Assembly: GCF_001644195.2 (NCBI RefSeq)
Contig: NZ_LWBL02000003.1
Span: 1-48,143 of the forward strand
Direction: 5' to 3'
Source: Bacillus marinisedimentorum
Lineage (GTDB): Bacteria; Bacillota; Bacilli; Bacillales; Bacillaceae_O
DNA length: 48,143 nt
The notes under the pieces were generated by a model. It did no database searches and had not been told where the DNA came from. It saw only the letters and a list, made by a program, of their open reading frames with translations. Below, piece after piece: positions 35,641-43,403 of the stretch. The translations under genes were made by a program, and so were the position numbers. Within the stretch, counting starts at the first letter, position 1; the number at the start of each line of letters is the position of its first letter.

Positions 35641-36299
35641 TGAGGATGGAGAAATCCAATACAAAAGGAATCAAGAGAAGGCGACTATTTTTGCTTTCCC
35701 TTGCTATAGTGATGATCATTTCAGGAATATGGTTCACCGGAACGAATGGCTATAAGTTTTTAAAAGGGTATTTTCTTTATAAAACTGGTGTGATGTATAC
35801 CGAAGATAAACCAGTGAAAAGCGAAATAGATACCGGTTCTGAAAAAGCAGCATCGCCGAGTATTCAAAATGTTCCATTATATGAGAACCGGCCCCAAAAA
35901 GGCGACCATGTAGGGGAACTGTTCATACCGAAACTGGAAGCAAGACTGCCGATTTATCACGGAACAGATGAGGACGAGCTTGAAAAGGGAGTCGGACACT
36001 TTGCTGACAGTGTTTTGCCCGGTGAGAAGGATAATTCTGTTTTATCCGGGCATCGGGATACCGTATTCCGCAGTCTAGGGAAAGTAGGCAAGGGAGATTT
36101 GCTCATTGCCAGAACATCCGCCGGTGAATTCACCTATAAAGTGCGGCAGGTCCGTATCGTCGATGAGGATGACCGGACCGTGATCGTACCGAAACCGAAA
36201 GCGACCCTTACTGTATCCACTTGTTATCCATTTGATTTTATCGGTTCAGCTCCAGAACGTTATATCCTTGTAGCCGACTTGATCAGAAAGCAGCCGTGA
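35640..36299 (+). CDS. Class D sortase
   Basis: 219-residue membrane-anchored transpeptidase that cuts LPXTA-type signals and joins the protein to the cell wall. One N-terminal membrane helix (about 16-33, FLLSLAIVMIISGIWFTG) and the sortase barrel from about 80: GELFIPKLEARLPIYHGTDE, catalytic His in LSGHRDTVFR, Cys in TVSTCYPFDFIG, Arg in APERYIL. Its start overlaps the stop of the acidic surface-protein gene, which is its evident substrate. An in-frame ATG 6 nt downstream is a possible alternative. Confidence 0.93.
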   Translation: MRMEKSNTKGIKRRRLFLLSLAIVMIISGIWFTGTNGYKFLKGYFLYKTGVMYTEDKPVKSEIDTGSEKAASPSIQNVPLYENRPQKGDHVGELFIPKLEARLPIYHGTDEDELEKGVGHFADSVLPGEKDNSVLSGHRDTVFRSLGKVGKGDLLIARTSAGEFTYKVRQVRIVDEDDRTVIVPKPKATLTVSTCYPFDFIGSAPERYILVADLIRKQP

Positions 36300-36316
36300 A
36301 ATGGGCTGCTTTTTTT
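36287..36316 (+). terminator. Terminator of surface protein-sortase operon
   Basis: AAAGCAGCC (36287-36295) and GGCTGCTTT (36304-36312), with further T's. The stop codon of the sortase gene lies in the loop. Confidence 0.85.
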
Positions 36317-36357
36317 CATGTGAATTAAAGCTCTTGTCCAAACAAACGGTTTTTCGG

Positions 36358-36410
36358 TTGACAATATACCTATTGGGGTATATACTCGTTATTGTTAACC
36401 CATAGGGGTA
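36358..36410 (+). promoter_or_regulatory. Consensus promoter with two CsoR/CstR-like operators
   Basis: TTGACA (36358-36363) and TATACT (36381-36386) are 17 bp apart. ATATACC (36364-36370) and GGTATAT (36377-36383) form a perfect 7-bp inverted repeat with a 6-bp centre, filling the spacer. A second copy, reading TTAACCCATAGGGGTATA (from about 36395), lies over the start of transcription. The ACC...GGGGTAT pattern is that of the CsoR family, which includes copper-sensing CsoR and persulfide-sensing CstR. Confidence 0.7.
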
Positions 36411-36434
36411 TATTAAAGGGAGGTCATATATATA

Positions 36435-36830
36435 ATGAAGAATCGTTTAGTCAAGGTCATTGTTGCGTTTACACTGGTGTTGTCTCTGATTGCAGCTGGA
36501 GGAATGACTCAGAAAGCAAGCGCTGAAACAACAGCTGCCGACGTGCTTGTGACTGTCGGCCAGATGGGTGCCGATTCTTATTCTCAGACAATTGACGGTG
36601 TGCTGTATACAGTGGATTCCATCGGTTTCATGGCTGACCGCATTCTTTGGACAGAGGAACAAATCGGAATCATGGCCGATCGGATTGTATACGTAACTGA
36701 GTTCTCACAGGATAACTCAATCAAGGTTATTTACATGGCTACAGCACTCTGGCCGACTGGAACTGAAAACGGCGGCTACACTTATGAGGTAGCATTGATG
36801 CCGGTTGCAGCACTTCCAGCAGGCTGGTAA
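36435..36830 (+). CDS. Small secreted protein with MADRI repeats
   Basis: 131-residue exported protein that I do not recognise. The signal peptide is clear: MKNRLVKVIVAFTLVLSLIA then cleavage near ASA-ET (about 31). The mature protein, about 100 residues, has a 14-residue repeat IGFMADRILWTEEQ then IGIMADRIVYVTEF, with a weaker copy before it (VGQMGADSYSQTID). The repeat is amphipathic and methionine-bearing. No cysteine, no anchor, no lipobox. The tail is hydrophobic (VALMPVAALPAGW). GGGAGG is 11 nt before ATG 36435. Transcribed alone from the CsoR/CstR-like controlled promoter; its role could be in metal or sulfur stress, by inference only. Confidence 0.8.
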   Translation: MKNRLVKVIVAFTLVLSLIAAGGMTQKASAETTAADVLVTVGQMGADSYSQTIDGVLYTVDSIGFMADRILWTEEQIGIMADRIVYVTEFSQDNSIKVIYMATALWPTGTENGGYTYEVALMPVAALPAGW

Positions 36831-36855
36831 AAATATTAAATATAGGGAATTGGCA

Positions 36856-36886
36856 ACAGGATGGACAAGCGTTCATCCTGTCTTTT
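36856..36886 (+). terminator. Terminator of MADRI-repeat gene
   Basis: ACAGGATG (36856-36863) and CATCCTGT (36874-36881), 10-nt loop, followed by CTTTTATT. Confidence 0.8.
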
Positions 36887-37047
36887 ATTAGTGAAACGTT
36901 TCTTCAAAAGGGTCTTAATAGGAAGACAGATTAACTGTACACCATAAATAGTTCATTGTGTTTGCAAAACGAGTTTATAGCATTGATTGGATTGTCTCTT
37001 GCTGTCATTTTGAGTACACTTTCCAAAACATAAATAATCATCTAACC

Positions 37048-37075
37048 AAAATAGGCTCGGATTTCATTCGAGCCT
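37048..37075 (-). terminator. Terminator of TerC gene
   Basis: On the minus strand AGGCTCG (37075-37069) and CGAGCCT (37059-37053) form a 7-bp stem followed by ATTTTGG. It touches the stop codon. Confidence 0.65.
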
Positions 37076-37848
37076 TAGCTATTGTTCTCCTGCGTTGACG
37101 ATTTTCCAGGTGCAAACCATCCCAGTAACGCAATGGCAACAAGAGTTCCATAGAACGTAAGTGTCCAGGCTGTACTGTGAGGGAAATCGTGATCTAGCAC
37201 GCCGATATCATCATGGGCAAGTGTGATGACTGCCAGCTTAACACCAACCCATGCGACAATGGCATAAGCGGTTGTTTCCAAAGCCGGACGTTTTTCAAGA
37301 AGCTGCACAAACCAGGTTGCAGCATATTTTATTAAGATAAGGCCGGCAATGCCGCCTAGCACAACAACTGTAAATTGCCCGCCGTCCATACCGCCGAAAT
37401 CTCCAAGTGGGGAATCCGGAAGACCGAGTGCAAGGGCAACAGCTGCAAGAATAGAATCGATCGCAAACGCAAGGTCTGCTAAAGCAATTTTACCCACTGT
37501 CGGCCAAAAAGCCATTCCGGCAGCTTCTTCTTCTGTATCTTCATGGATATTTTCATTATCTTTACCAAACTTGGCCTTAATGACATGTTTTAGACCGAGG
37601 TACAGAAGATAAGCTGCTCCAATAGCCTGGATCTGCCAGACGTTGGCGATGAAAGAAATAGCAAAAAGGGCCACAAAGCGGAAAGCAAAAGCTAAAAAGA
37701 TTCCATATTTAATCGCCCTGTTCTTTTCCTCCTCGGGCAAGTGTTTGGCAATTACAGCCAGCACAAGCGCATTGTCAGCTGACAATAAACCTTCCAGCCC
37801 AATTAAAATCAATAATGTCCATCCATACTCCAACCAGATTGAATCCAT
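37075..37848 (-). CDS. TerC family membrane protein (YceF/YkoY-like)
   Basis: 257-residue integral membrane protein of the TerC family, with seven or so membrane helices and the acidic motifs EGLLSADNALVLAVIAKHL and LADLAFAIDSILAAVALALG. In B. subtilis the TerC proteins YceF and YkoY export manganese and help metallate secreted enzymes. The start is ATG 37848 behind GAGAGGAGA, giving MDSIWLEYGWTLLILIGLEG; the open frame extends 9 codons further without a ribosome site. I looked for a yybP-ykoY manganese riboswitch upstream and did not see one, which favours the YceF side. Single gene. Confidence 0.9.
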   Translation of the reverse strand: MDSIWLEYGWTLLILIGLEGLLSADNALVLAVIAKHLPEEEKNRAIKYGIFLAFAFRFVALFAISFIANVWQIQAIGAAYLLYLGLKHVIKAKFGKDNENIHEDTEEEAAGMAFWPTVGKIALADLAFAIDSILAAVALALGLPDSPLGDFGGMDGGQFTVVVLGGIAGLILIKYAATWFVQLLEKRPALETTAYAIVAWVGVKLAVITLAHDDIGVLDHDFPHSTAWTLTFYGTLVAIALLGWFAPGKSSTQENNS

Positions 37849-38506
37849 TAGAAGTCTCCTCTCACTCTTTTTCAACTTTTTCTAAAAATAATTCAGACAC
37901 ACGCTATTCATTAATGCGTTTACCCTATATACCTTTCTGTAAATCAATATAACGGCTTCAATGATTATCTTTCCATAATTTTTTTATCTGATTCACTGAG
38001 ACTCTTTCGTGGTGTTGGGAAAGAAGAACGATTAGATGATGGAATTTGAACTGAATCTTTCACGGAATTTGTAAAGGTTTCGGTATCTTGTTCATCAAAC
38101 TCCTGCAGCCTTCAGCTCGATATTCCCCTTGTACAATTATCTTACTCGTTTATCTGCAGGTGATGGGATGGCAGCGAGCACAATGACCTTTCCTGCTCAG
38201 CTTTCCGGCATGTCCCATGTGTGTGATCATCTCGATATATATGATGATTTTTGAATTGAGTTTGAAGCTGATATAGTTTTAAAAAGGAAAATGTTAAGAG
38301 GATAAAGGGAGGCTTCAAGCGGAATGCGGTTCTGAAGTCTCCCGTTTGTCTAGTAGAAGAAGCAACCCAGTGATTTTGTATATGTGAAAAGAGGAGAAAT
38401 AGATGGTTGTGATCCTGATATTTGGAATGCCTTAAAAAGGTCATTTGAATAGAATTAAAGTGGCTTGTTTCTGCATTCATTGCACAGCGTTTCAGCGCAA
38501 AAAACC
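37849..38506. other. 658-bp spacer between TerC and UspA genes
   Basis: No intact gene. It contains a short relic of a SulP/STAS gene (38098-38150) and a hairpin with GGGAGGCTTCA (38307-38317)/TGAAGTCTCCC (38333-38343), which on the minus strand is followed by TTTATC and may end the uspA transcript. The frames that cross this region do not look like protein. Confidence 0.5.
38098..38150 (-). pseudogene. Relic of a SulP transporter gene (STAS end)
   Basis: The stretch TCAGCTCGATAT followed 4-5 nt later by TTGTACAATT also occurs at 25240-25270 in the STAS region of the intact SulP gene, about 24 of 28 aligned bases identical. On the minus strand it reads LYKGNIELKAAGV, matching CTKGDIELMVAGV of the transporter, then stops. 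It is downstream of uspA on the same strand; uspA-sulP pairs are common in Bacillus, so this is likely the remnant of such a partner. Confidence 0.5.
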
Positions 38507-38932
38507 TTATGGAACAATTGTCACAGGACATGGCGCATCATGAACAACACGATAACTTACACTGCCTAACACCGTACTCTTAATTGCGCCTAGCCCCCTG
38601 TTACCCATCACAATCATCATTGCATTTATTTCCTTCGCTTCTTTGCAAATTTCAATGCCTGGATCACCGGTCCTTACTTTTTTGCTGATTTTGATATGAT
38701 CAGTATCTTCTGATTCGGATAATATTGTGTTAAGGGCTTGATTACTCAGTTCATTCTGGTATTCACGAATCTGCTGTTCACTGCAAAAGCGCCTCATATT
38801 AGGTGTGTGGTAGGTTGGCTGAACATTAAGTGCGACGACCTCTGCGTCCTGCCCTTTTGCCATAGTGAGCGCAAATTTAAATGCCTTTTTTGAATGTTCG
38901 GAGCCATCTACAGGTACTAGTAATTTGTTCAT
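38507..38932 (-). CDS. Universal stress protein UspA family
   Basis: 141-residue cytoplasmic Usp. The N-terminal strand and loop LLVPVDGSEHSKKAFKFAL and the C-terminal ATP-binding signature Gly-x2-Gly-x9-Gly-Ser in GNRGLGAIKSTVLGSVS mark the ATP-binding subclass. Ends with the conserved HDAPCPVTIVP. Usp proteins bind ATP or AMP and support survival in stress; exact action is unknown. GGAAGTG precedes ATG 38932. A degraded SulP gene follows it, suggesting an earlier uspA-sulP unit. Confidence 0.9.
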   Translation of the reverse strand: MNKLLVPVDGSEHSKKAFKFALTMAKGQDAEVVALNVQPTYHTPNMRRFCSEQQIREYQNELSNQALNTILSESEDTDHIKISKKVRTGDPGIEICKEAKEINAMMIVMGNRGLGAIKSTVLGSVSYRVVHDAPCPVTIVP

Positions 38933-39527
38933 TGCATTTTCACTTCCTTTGTATTAAGTAAATTTGGAATTGCAAGTATTTCTATTTTAATTATATAAGA
39001 TAGAAGTGTCCTGGGTTGTTGTTTGAAAGGGATATTTTATGACACTGTTTCTCTGTTTTTCAAGATGAGCCATTAACGAAGATGGCGGCTTTGCTGCCAG
39101 TCTGCAACAAAAATCCTCTATATTAATAGGTTTAAAATAGGGCATCTCAGCAAGTAACGGGAGGGCTCATACAACAATGTTCTTTAAATTTCCCTGTTAA
39201 ATGGTAACGGTCTCCTTAGAGGGCTATGGACTGTTTGTATTTTAAGGAAGAAATGAAGGTTATAGTGATAAAGAAGCATCAGATACTATGTTTTAAACGG
39301 GATGTGTGTAGAGGCTCCTGAAGAAAAGTGCAATTTTTAAGAAAAATTGAATGCCGTTATACCAGGTGTCCGGAGAAGGGGGGAAGGATTAATTTAACGC
39401 TTGGAAGTTGTTTTTTAAGACATCTGCAGAATAGTACGGGCGGGGTGGAATTTGCGGTTTTCAATTTAAAGGCATTTCCTAAATCAAGGAAACGCCTTTA
39501 AATGCAATATATTCCGCACAAAGAAGA
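38933..39527. other. 595-bp spacer between UspA and STAS genes
   Basis: No gene is supported. At the right end is the terminator of the STAS gene (39464-39503). Short plus-strand frames of up to 22 codons (for example from ATG 39253 or so) lack support. The left 60 bp is AT-rich and should hold the uspA promoter, but I see no -35/-10 pair at good spacing. Confidence 0.4.
39464..39503 (-). terminator. Terminator of STAS gene
   Basis: ATTTAAAGGC (39464-39473) and GCCTTTAAAT (39494-39503), with an inner TTTCC/GGAAA stem, 25 nt after the minus-strand stop. Confidence 0.65.
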
Positions 39528-40355
39528 TTAATCGTTAAGAATAAAGTATTCTCTTAATGCCTGTTGCAACGTACCTAATGTTTTGATTTCGCCATTAATG
39601 CCGAGTTCCGTTACTTTCCAAACAACTTCTTTCCTTAATCCGGTTATGACCGTGTTACATCCCATCAGTGATGCGCCATTGATGATTTGGATCAATCGGT
39701 AAATATTATTGCGATTAATATCTGCGACCCCGGATAAGTCCATAATCAATGTTTGGATATGCTTTTCGCTAATTTCTTTTAGCATTTTATCCTCAAGGAT
39801 TCCGGTTCGCTGCTCATCAATTGCCCCGATTAACGGGAGGATGCTTACAGAAGGGGTTATCGGGATAATTGGCACGGAAAGATTTTCAACCAGTTCTCTT
39901 TGAGCCTTTATAAGCGAATCTTTGTAAGTTGTATAACTAATGAAAAAGGAATTCAAAAAATAGTCGACCCGATTGTTCATTTGTTTTTCGATTTCAAAGA
40001 AATTAATACTTTTTTTATCCCTTTTAAATTCGGTGTATTTTTCAAAAAAGAGCCATAATGTCCGGCGGATGGCCTGAACCCACTCCAACTTAAAAGAGAC
40101 AGCAAGAGAATGTGCTGACCAGGCAATCCCTTCTTGTTCCGCAAACGCATGCAGTTCTTCATCATTCTCTTCGATAATGTAAACAACCAGTTCATTGGCG
40201 TTATTAACAAGATCGATATTACCCACTCTTAATATTTCATCAATCTTGTCTTTTACGTTGACAGCTTCTTTTAGCAGCATCTCTTTGAAGATCTGACTAT
40301 TTGCTTCGAAAAACTCTTTGAATTGAAATGAATCTTCATATGTAAACGTTTGCAA
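39528..40355 (-). CDS. RsbR-like STAS-domain protein
   Basis: 275-residue cytoplasmic protein. Residues about 1-155 resemble the helical globin-like sensor part of RsbR paralogues; 160-275 is a STAS domain (LSVPIIPITPSVSILPLIGA, LIMDLSGVADINRNNIYRLI, GASLMGCNTVITGLRKEVVW). RsbR proteins form the stressosome that releases the general stress factor SigB. In them the strand after SGV reads like VIDT with a phosphorylated Thr; here the matching residues are INR, so that site is lost, while the Thr of VITGL is kept. Start TTG 40355 follows AGGAGGAGG. A TATAAT box lies about 45 nt upstream on the minus strand. Single gene, away from rsb genes. Confidence 0.85.
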   Translation of the reverse strand: MQTFTYEDSFQFKEFFEANSQIFKEMLLKEAVNVKDKIDEILRVGNIDLVNNANELVVYIIEENDEELHAFAEQEGIAWSAHSLAVSFKLEWVQAIRRTLWLFFEKYTEFKRDKKSINFFEIEKQMNNRVDYFLNSFFISYTTYKDSLIKAQRELVENLSVPIIPITPSVSILPLIGAIDEQRTGILEDKMLKEISEKHIQTLIMDLSGVADINRNNIYRLIQIINGASLMGCNTVITGLRKEVVWKVTELGINGEIKTLGTLQQALREYFILND

Positions 40356-40626
40356 CTGCTCCTCCTCCTGACTTTATAAAGTATTCACTATCATTATAGG
40401 ATAAACATAGATTTTATGCAGGTTATTGCACTGATTTCTATATTTTGGTGTGATTTCAACAGACTTATTCAACCAACGGGGCATGAAGGCAGAGGGAAGG
40501 CATCTGACAAAAGGGGGGATATAGATAAGGAGGAAACCCCTTCCTGCTTATCGAAGTAACAAAATAAGGAAGTTGAAAAAGGATTTGAAAAGTAAAACAA
40601 ATCATTTAATAAAGGAAGGGCTTATA

Positions 40627-41841
40627 ATGGATCTGCTGTATGAAAAGTTTATAAAACTTGGTGCTGAACATGCACCCGGCCAGGAAGCGCGCCAGAACAC
40701 GGATGAAATCAAGTTGCGCGGTGAAAAAATCCCCGGTGCACCGGTTGATTTCTCACATGGTGATGTAGATGCGTTTGAGCCGATTCCCGGCAGTTTGGAC
40801 GTCTTCAATGAAGGGGTGCACCTCGGCGGCAAGCAGGCTTATACGGAATACCGGGGAAGCAAAGACATCCGTGAGGATACTGCCCGAAAGCTTTCTGATT
40901 TCACGGGCACAACGATTGAAGGGGACCGGAATCTTATTATCACTCCAGGAACACAGGGTGCACTATTTTTGGCCATGGGATCAACCGTTGCAAGGGGAGA
41001 TAAGGTAGCCATTGTTGCACCAGATTATTTTGCCAATCGAAAACTCGTTGAATTTTTTGAAGGTGAAGTTGTCTATATCAAGATGGATTATTTTAATGCC
41101 CCCACCGGTACAGGTCTCGATTTAACACATCTGGAAGAGGCTTTTAAAGCTGGCGTCAAACTCTTCTTGTTCTCCAATCCCAATAACCCGACCGGTGTCA
41201 TCTATTCTCCGGAAGAAGTGAGGGAAATTGCGAACCTTGCTCGACGCTATGACGTAACTGTCATCGCTGATGAACTGTATTCCCGCCAGATTTTTGAGGG
41301 ACAGACTTATACCCATTTATGTGCACAGGAAATGATCAACCCTGAAAACATCATTACCATCATTGGCCCATCCAAAACGGAGTCATTAAGCGGCTATCGG
41401 TTAGGGGTGGCATTCGGCTCCGCCAGGATAATTGAACGGATGGAAAAACTGCAGGCCATTGTGTCACTCCGGGCAGGCGGCTATAGCCAGGCTGTATTGA
41501 AATCCTGGTTTTCCGAGCCTGAAGGGTGGATGGCGGAACGGATCGCACAACACCAGGCCATCCGTGATGATTTGGTTGGCAGGCTTCGCTTTGCCGAAGG
41601 CTTTCAAGTGAGAGCGACGGAGGGAGGCAGTTATCTCTTTCCGAGAGTCCCGGACCTGGATGTTCCCATACAAGAATTCGTGAAAATTCTTCGCTTGCAA
41701 GCCAATGTCATTGTAACGCCTGGTACAGAGTTCGGCCCGGAATTCACTGACAGCTTCCGGATCAATTTTTCACAGGACCATGCAGCTGCTGCAGCGGCAA
41801 TTGAACGTGTCATTAAGATGGCTGATTTGTACCGGCAATGA
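40627..41841 (+). CDS. PLP-dependent class I/II aminotransferase
   Basis: 404-residue fold-type I aminotransferase. Seen are VDFSHGDVDAFEPIPG, the cofactor loop PGTQGALFLAM, FSNPNNPTGVIYSPEE, the pyridine-binding Asp of VIADELYSRQ, the Schiff-base Lys of GPSKTESLSGYRLG, and the substrate-carboxylate Arg of SFRINFSQ. The exact amino acid is not clear; it may be aspartate/alanine-like or a dedicated enzyme for secondary metabolism. ATG 40627 follows AAAGGAAGGGC; the open frame to 40573 lacks a site. Single gene, plus strand. Confidence 0.88.
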   Translation: MDLLYEKFIKLGAEHAPGQEARQNTDEIKLRGEKIPGAPVDFSHGDVDAFEPIPGSLDVFNEGVHLGGKQAYTEYRGSKDIREDTARKLSDFTGTTIEGDRNLIITPGTQGALFLAMGSTVARGDKVAIVAPDYFANRKLVEFFEGEVVYIKMDYFNAPTGTGLDLTHLEEAFKAGVKLFLFSNPNNPTGVIYSPEEVREIANLARRYDVTVIADELYSRQIFEGQTYTHLCAQEMINPENIITIIGPSKTESLSGYRLGVAFGSARIIERMEKLQAIVSLRAGGYSQAVLKSWFSEPEGWMAERIAQHQAIRDDLVGRLRFAEGFQVRATEGGSYLFPRVPDLDVPIQEFVKILRLQANVIVTPGTEFGPEFTDSFRINFSQDHAAAAAAIERVIKMADLYRQ

Positions 41842-42213
41842 GTGTGTTTGGGAAAGTGGTCATTTGATACTGAATTTATCTTTAGAAAACCGGAAATCAC
41901 AGGGAATGGATGCCAAGTCGAAGCAGGTGTCGCATCATTTTACAAGGTAATTAACCAACTATTTGATGCGTTAAATACCTTCAAACACCTATTGTTAAGT
42001 ATAGGGGAATTGTGCCCGATCTCCAACGCATTAAAGCATCAGGGACCAGGCACACCGTCTCTTCAGTTACGGATTTCTGACGATCATGGCACAAAGCTGC
42101 CAGGAGTTTTAAAAACTGGTTATATGTAATAAATCAAATAAAGTATTAGAAAGATACCACTGAGGTCACCACTATTTCATTTTGATGGCCTTCATTTAAG
42201 GGAGGTACTACAT
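41842..42213. other. 372-bp spacer with a weak 95-codon frame
   Basis: A GTG-initiated frame (41842-42129, starting MCLGKWSFDTEF) directly follows the aminotransferase stop. It has no ribosome site and no recognisable domain, so I do not call it. The end of the spacer has GGGAGG for the next gene. No terminator of the aminotransferase gene is clear. Confidence 0.35.
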
Positions 42214-43074
42214 ATGAAAACAGCATTAGTCTTTGGCGGCACACGTTTTTTTGGAGTCGATCTCGTCAATTCTTTGTTAGAAAAAGGGATAATGGTTACG
42301 ATTGCGACTAGACAACAGTCTTCAGATCCTTTTGGTGATACAGTCGAACGATTAAAACTGGACCGCTTTGATGAAGATTCTGTTAGACAGGCAGTTGAAG
42401 GCAAACAATGGGATGCCGCTTTTGACCAAATCTGTTATTCCTCTGAAGATGCAAAGATTACCGTTGATGCTTTAGAAGGAAAAGTGAAGCGGTACATTTT
42501 CACCTCGACTCTATCAGTCTACGATGAAGGAGAAGATCTGTCTGAAGAACAGTTTGATCCTTATACATACAAATTGAAAATGGTGAACCGGCAAGATGTT
42601 TCCTATAAAGAGGGCAAAAGGCAAGCGGAAGCATACTTCTATCAGAAAGCATCATTCCCGGTAACCGCTGTCCGGATCCCAATTGTGATGGGAGAAGAGG
42701 ACTATACGGGCCGCTTACTGCATTATATTCATCAGGTTAAAGAAGGAAAACCTATCTATTTACCTAATCCAAACGCTGAAATGGTATTTATCCATCAACA
42801 GGAAGCAGGTGACTTTCTTGCCTGGATAGCTGATACAGACTTCACTGGCCCAATCAATGCGAGTGCAACGGGGAAAATTTCCTTAAAAGCCTTGATCGAG
42901 TTGATTGGTGAGGAAGTTGGAAAAGAGATTCACGTTACAACTGATGATGAACACGAGTCTCCTTATGGCATCAAAAACTCCTGGTTTTTATCTAATGAAA
43001 AGGCTGCAAATCTTGGCTATTCCTTTACCAAATTAGAGGATTGGTTACCGAAATTAGTTTCAGAGCTATCTTAA
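42214..43074 (+). CDS. NAD-dependent epimerase/reductase (extended SDR)
   Basis: 286-residue Rossmann-fold protein. The dinucleotide motif is GGTRFFG (8-14), a variant of GGxGxxG seen in atypical extended SDRs. The active-site Tyr and Lys are in SYKEGKRQAE, the serine in FTSTLSVYDEG. The domain beyond 160 (RIPIVMGEEDYTGRLLHYI, FIHQQEAGDFLAWIAD) is like UDP-sugar epimerases or isoflavone-reductase-like enzymes. Substrate unknown. GGGAGG is 9 nt upstream of ATG 42214. Single gene. Confidence 0.85.
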   Translation: MKTALVFGGTRFFGVDLVNSLLEKGIMVTIATRQQSSDPFGDTVERLKLDRFDEDSVRQAVEGKQWDAAFDQICYSSEDAKITVDALEGKVKRYIFTSTLSVYDEGEDLSEEQFDPYTYKLKMVNRQDVSYKEGKRQAEAYFYQKASFPVTAVRIPIVMGEEDYTGRLLHYIHQVKEGKPIYLPNPNAEMVFIHQQEAGDFLAWIADTDFTGPINASATGKISLKALIELIGEEVGKEIHVTTDDEHESPYGIKNSWFLSNEKAANLGYSFTKLEDWLPKLVSELS

Positions 43075-43158
43075 AGAACACTTAAATATACAAACATTGT
43101 TTCTTATGCATCTAACGAAACGGGAGTGCGGTATAAGTAAGGCTCTTTAAACCGGGGT

Positions 43159-43287
43159 GTTGATTTCCGCTGCAGGGGCTCGCTTTCCGCGGGGCGAGCG
43201 CTGAGCCTCCTCGTCGCTGGCGCTCCTGCGGGGTCTCAGCTGTCCCGCTATTCCCGCAGGAGTCGAGCCCCTTCCGCTCCAATCAAC
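43159..43287. repeat. Bacillus interspersed palindromic repeat
   Basis: 129-bp GC-rich element. The ends GTTGATT (43159-43165) and AATCAAC (43281-43287) and the inner GGGGCTCG (43175-43182)/CGAGCCCC (43264-43271) are inverted; the middle holds TTTCCGCGGGGCGAGCG and CTCCTGCGGGGTCTCAGCTG. It has no coding capacity. Elements with this consensus are frequent between genes in many Bacillus species, from memory. The flank GGCTCTTTAAACC at 43141 may belong to it. Confidence 0.8.
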
Positions 43288-43403
43288 TAGCACATGAATA
43301 GATGTCCCGTTTTATTTTTCAACCGTTGTTTTGTATAAAAATAAGCAATCCTTTTCCGTTTTCATTTGAATGAAGAGAACCCTTTTTGAGGAGGTATCAT
43401 CTT

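Noticed and set aside
37849-38100. yybP-ykoY manganese riboswitch before the TerC gene
   Set aside because: The conserved loop sequences of that aptamer are not seen on the minus strand in this interval.
38142-38531. 129-residue minus-strand frame overlapping the end of uspA
   Set aside because: Composition is His/Ser/Phe-rich without a domain, and it overlaps the real uspA gene and the SulP relic in another frame.
41842-42129. 95-residue frame after the aminotransferase gene
   Set aside because: GTG start without a ribosome site, no recognisable domain, and it starts exactly at the previous stop as expected for a chance open frame.
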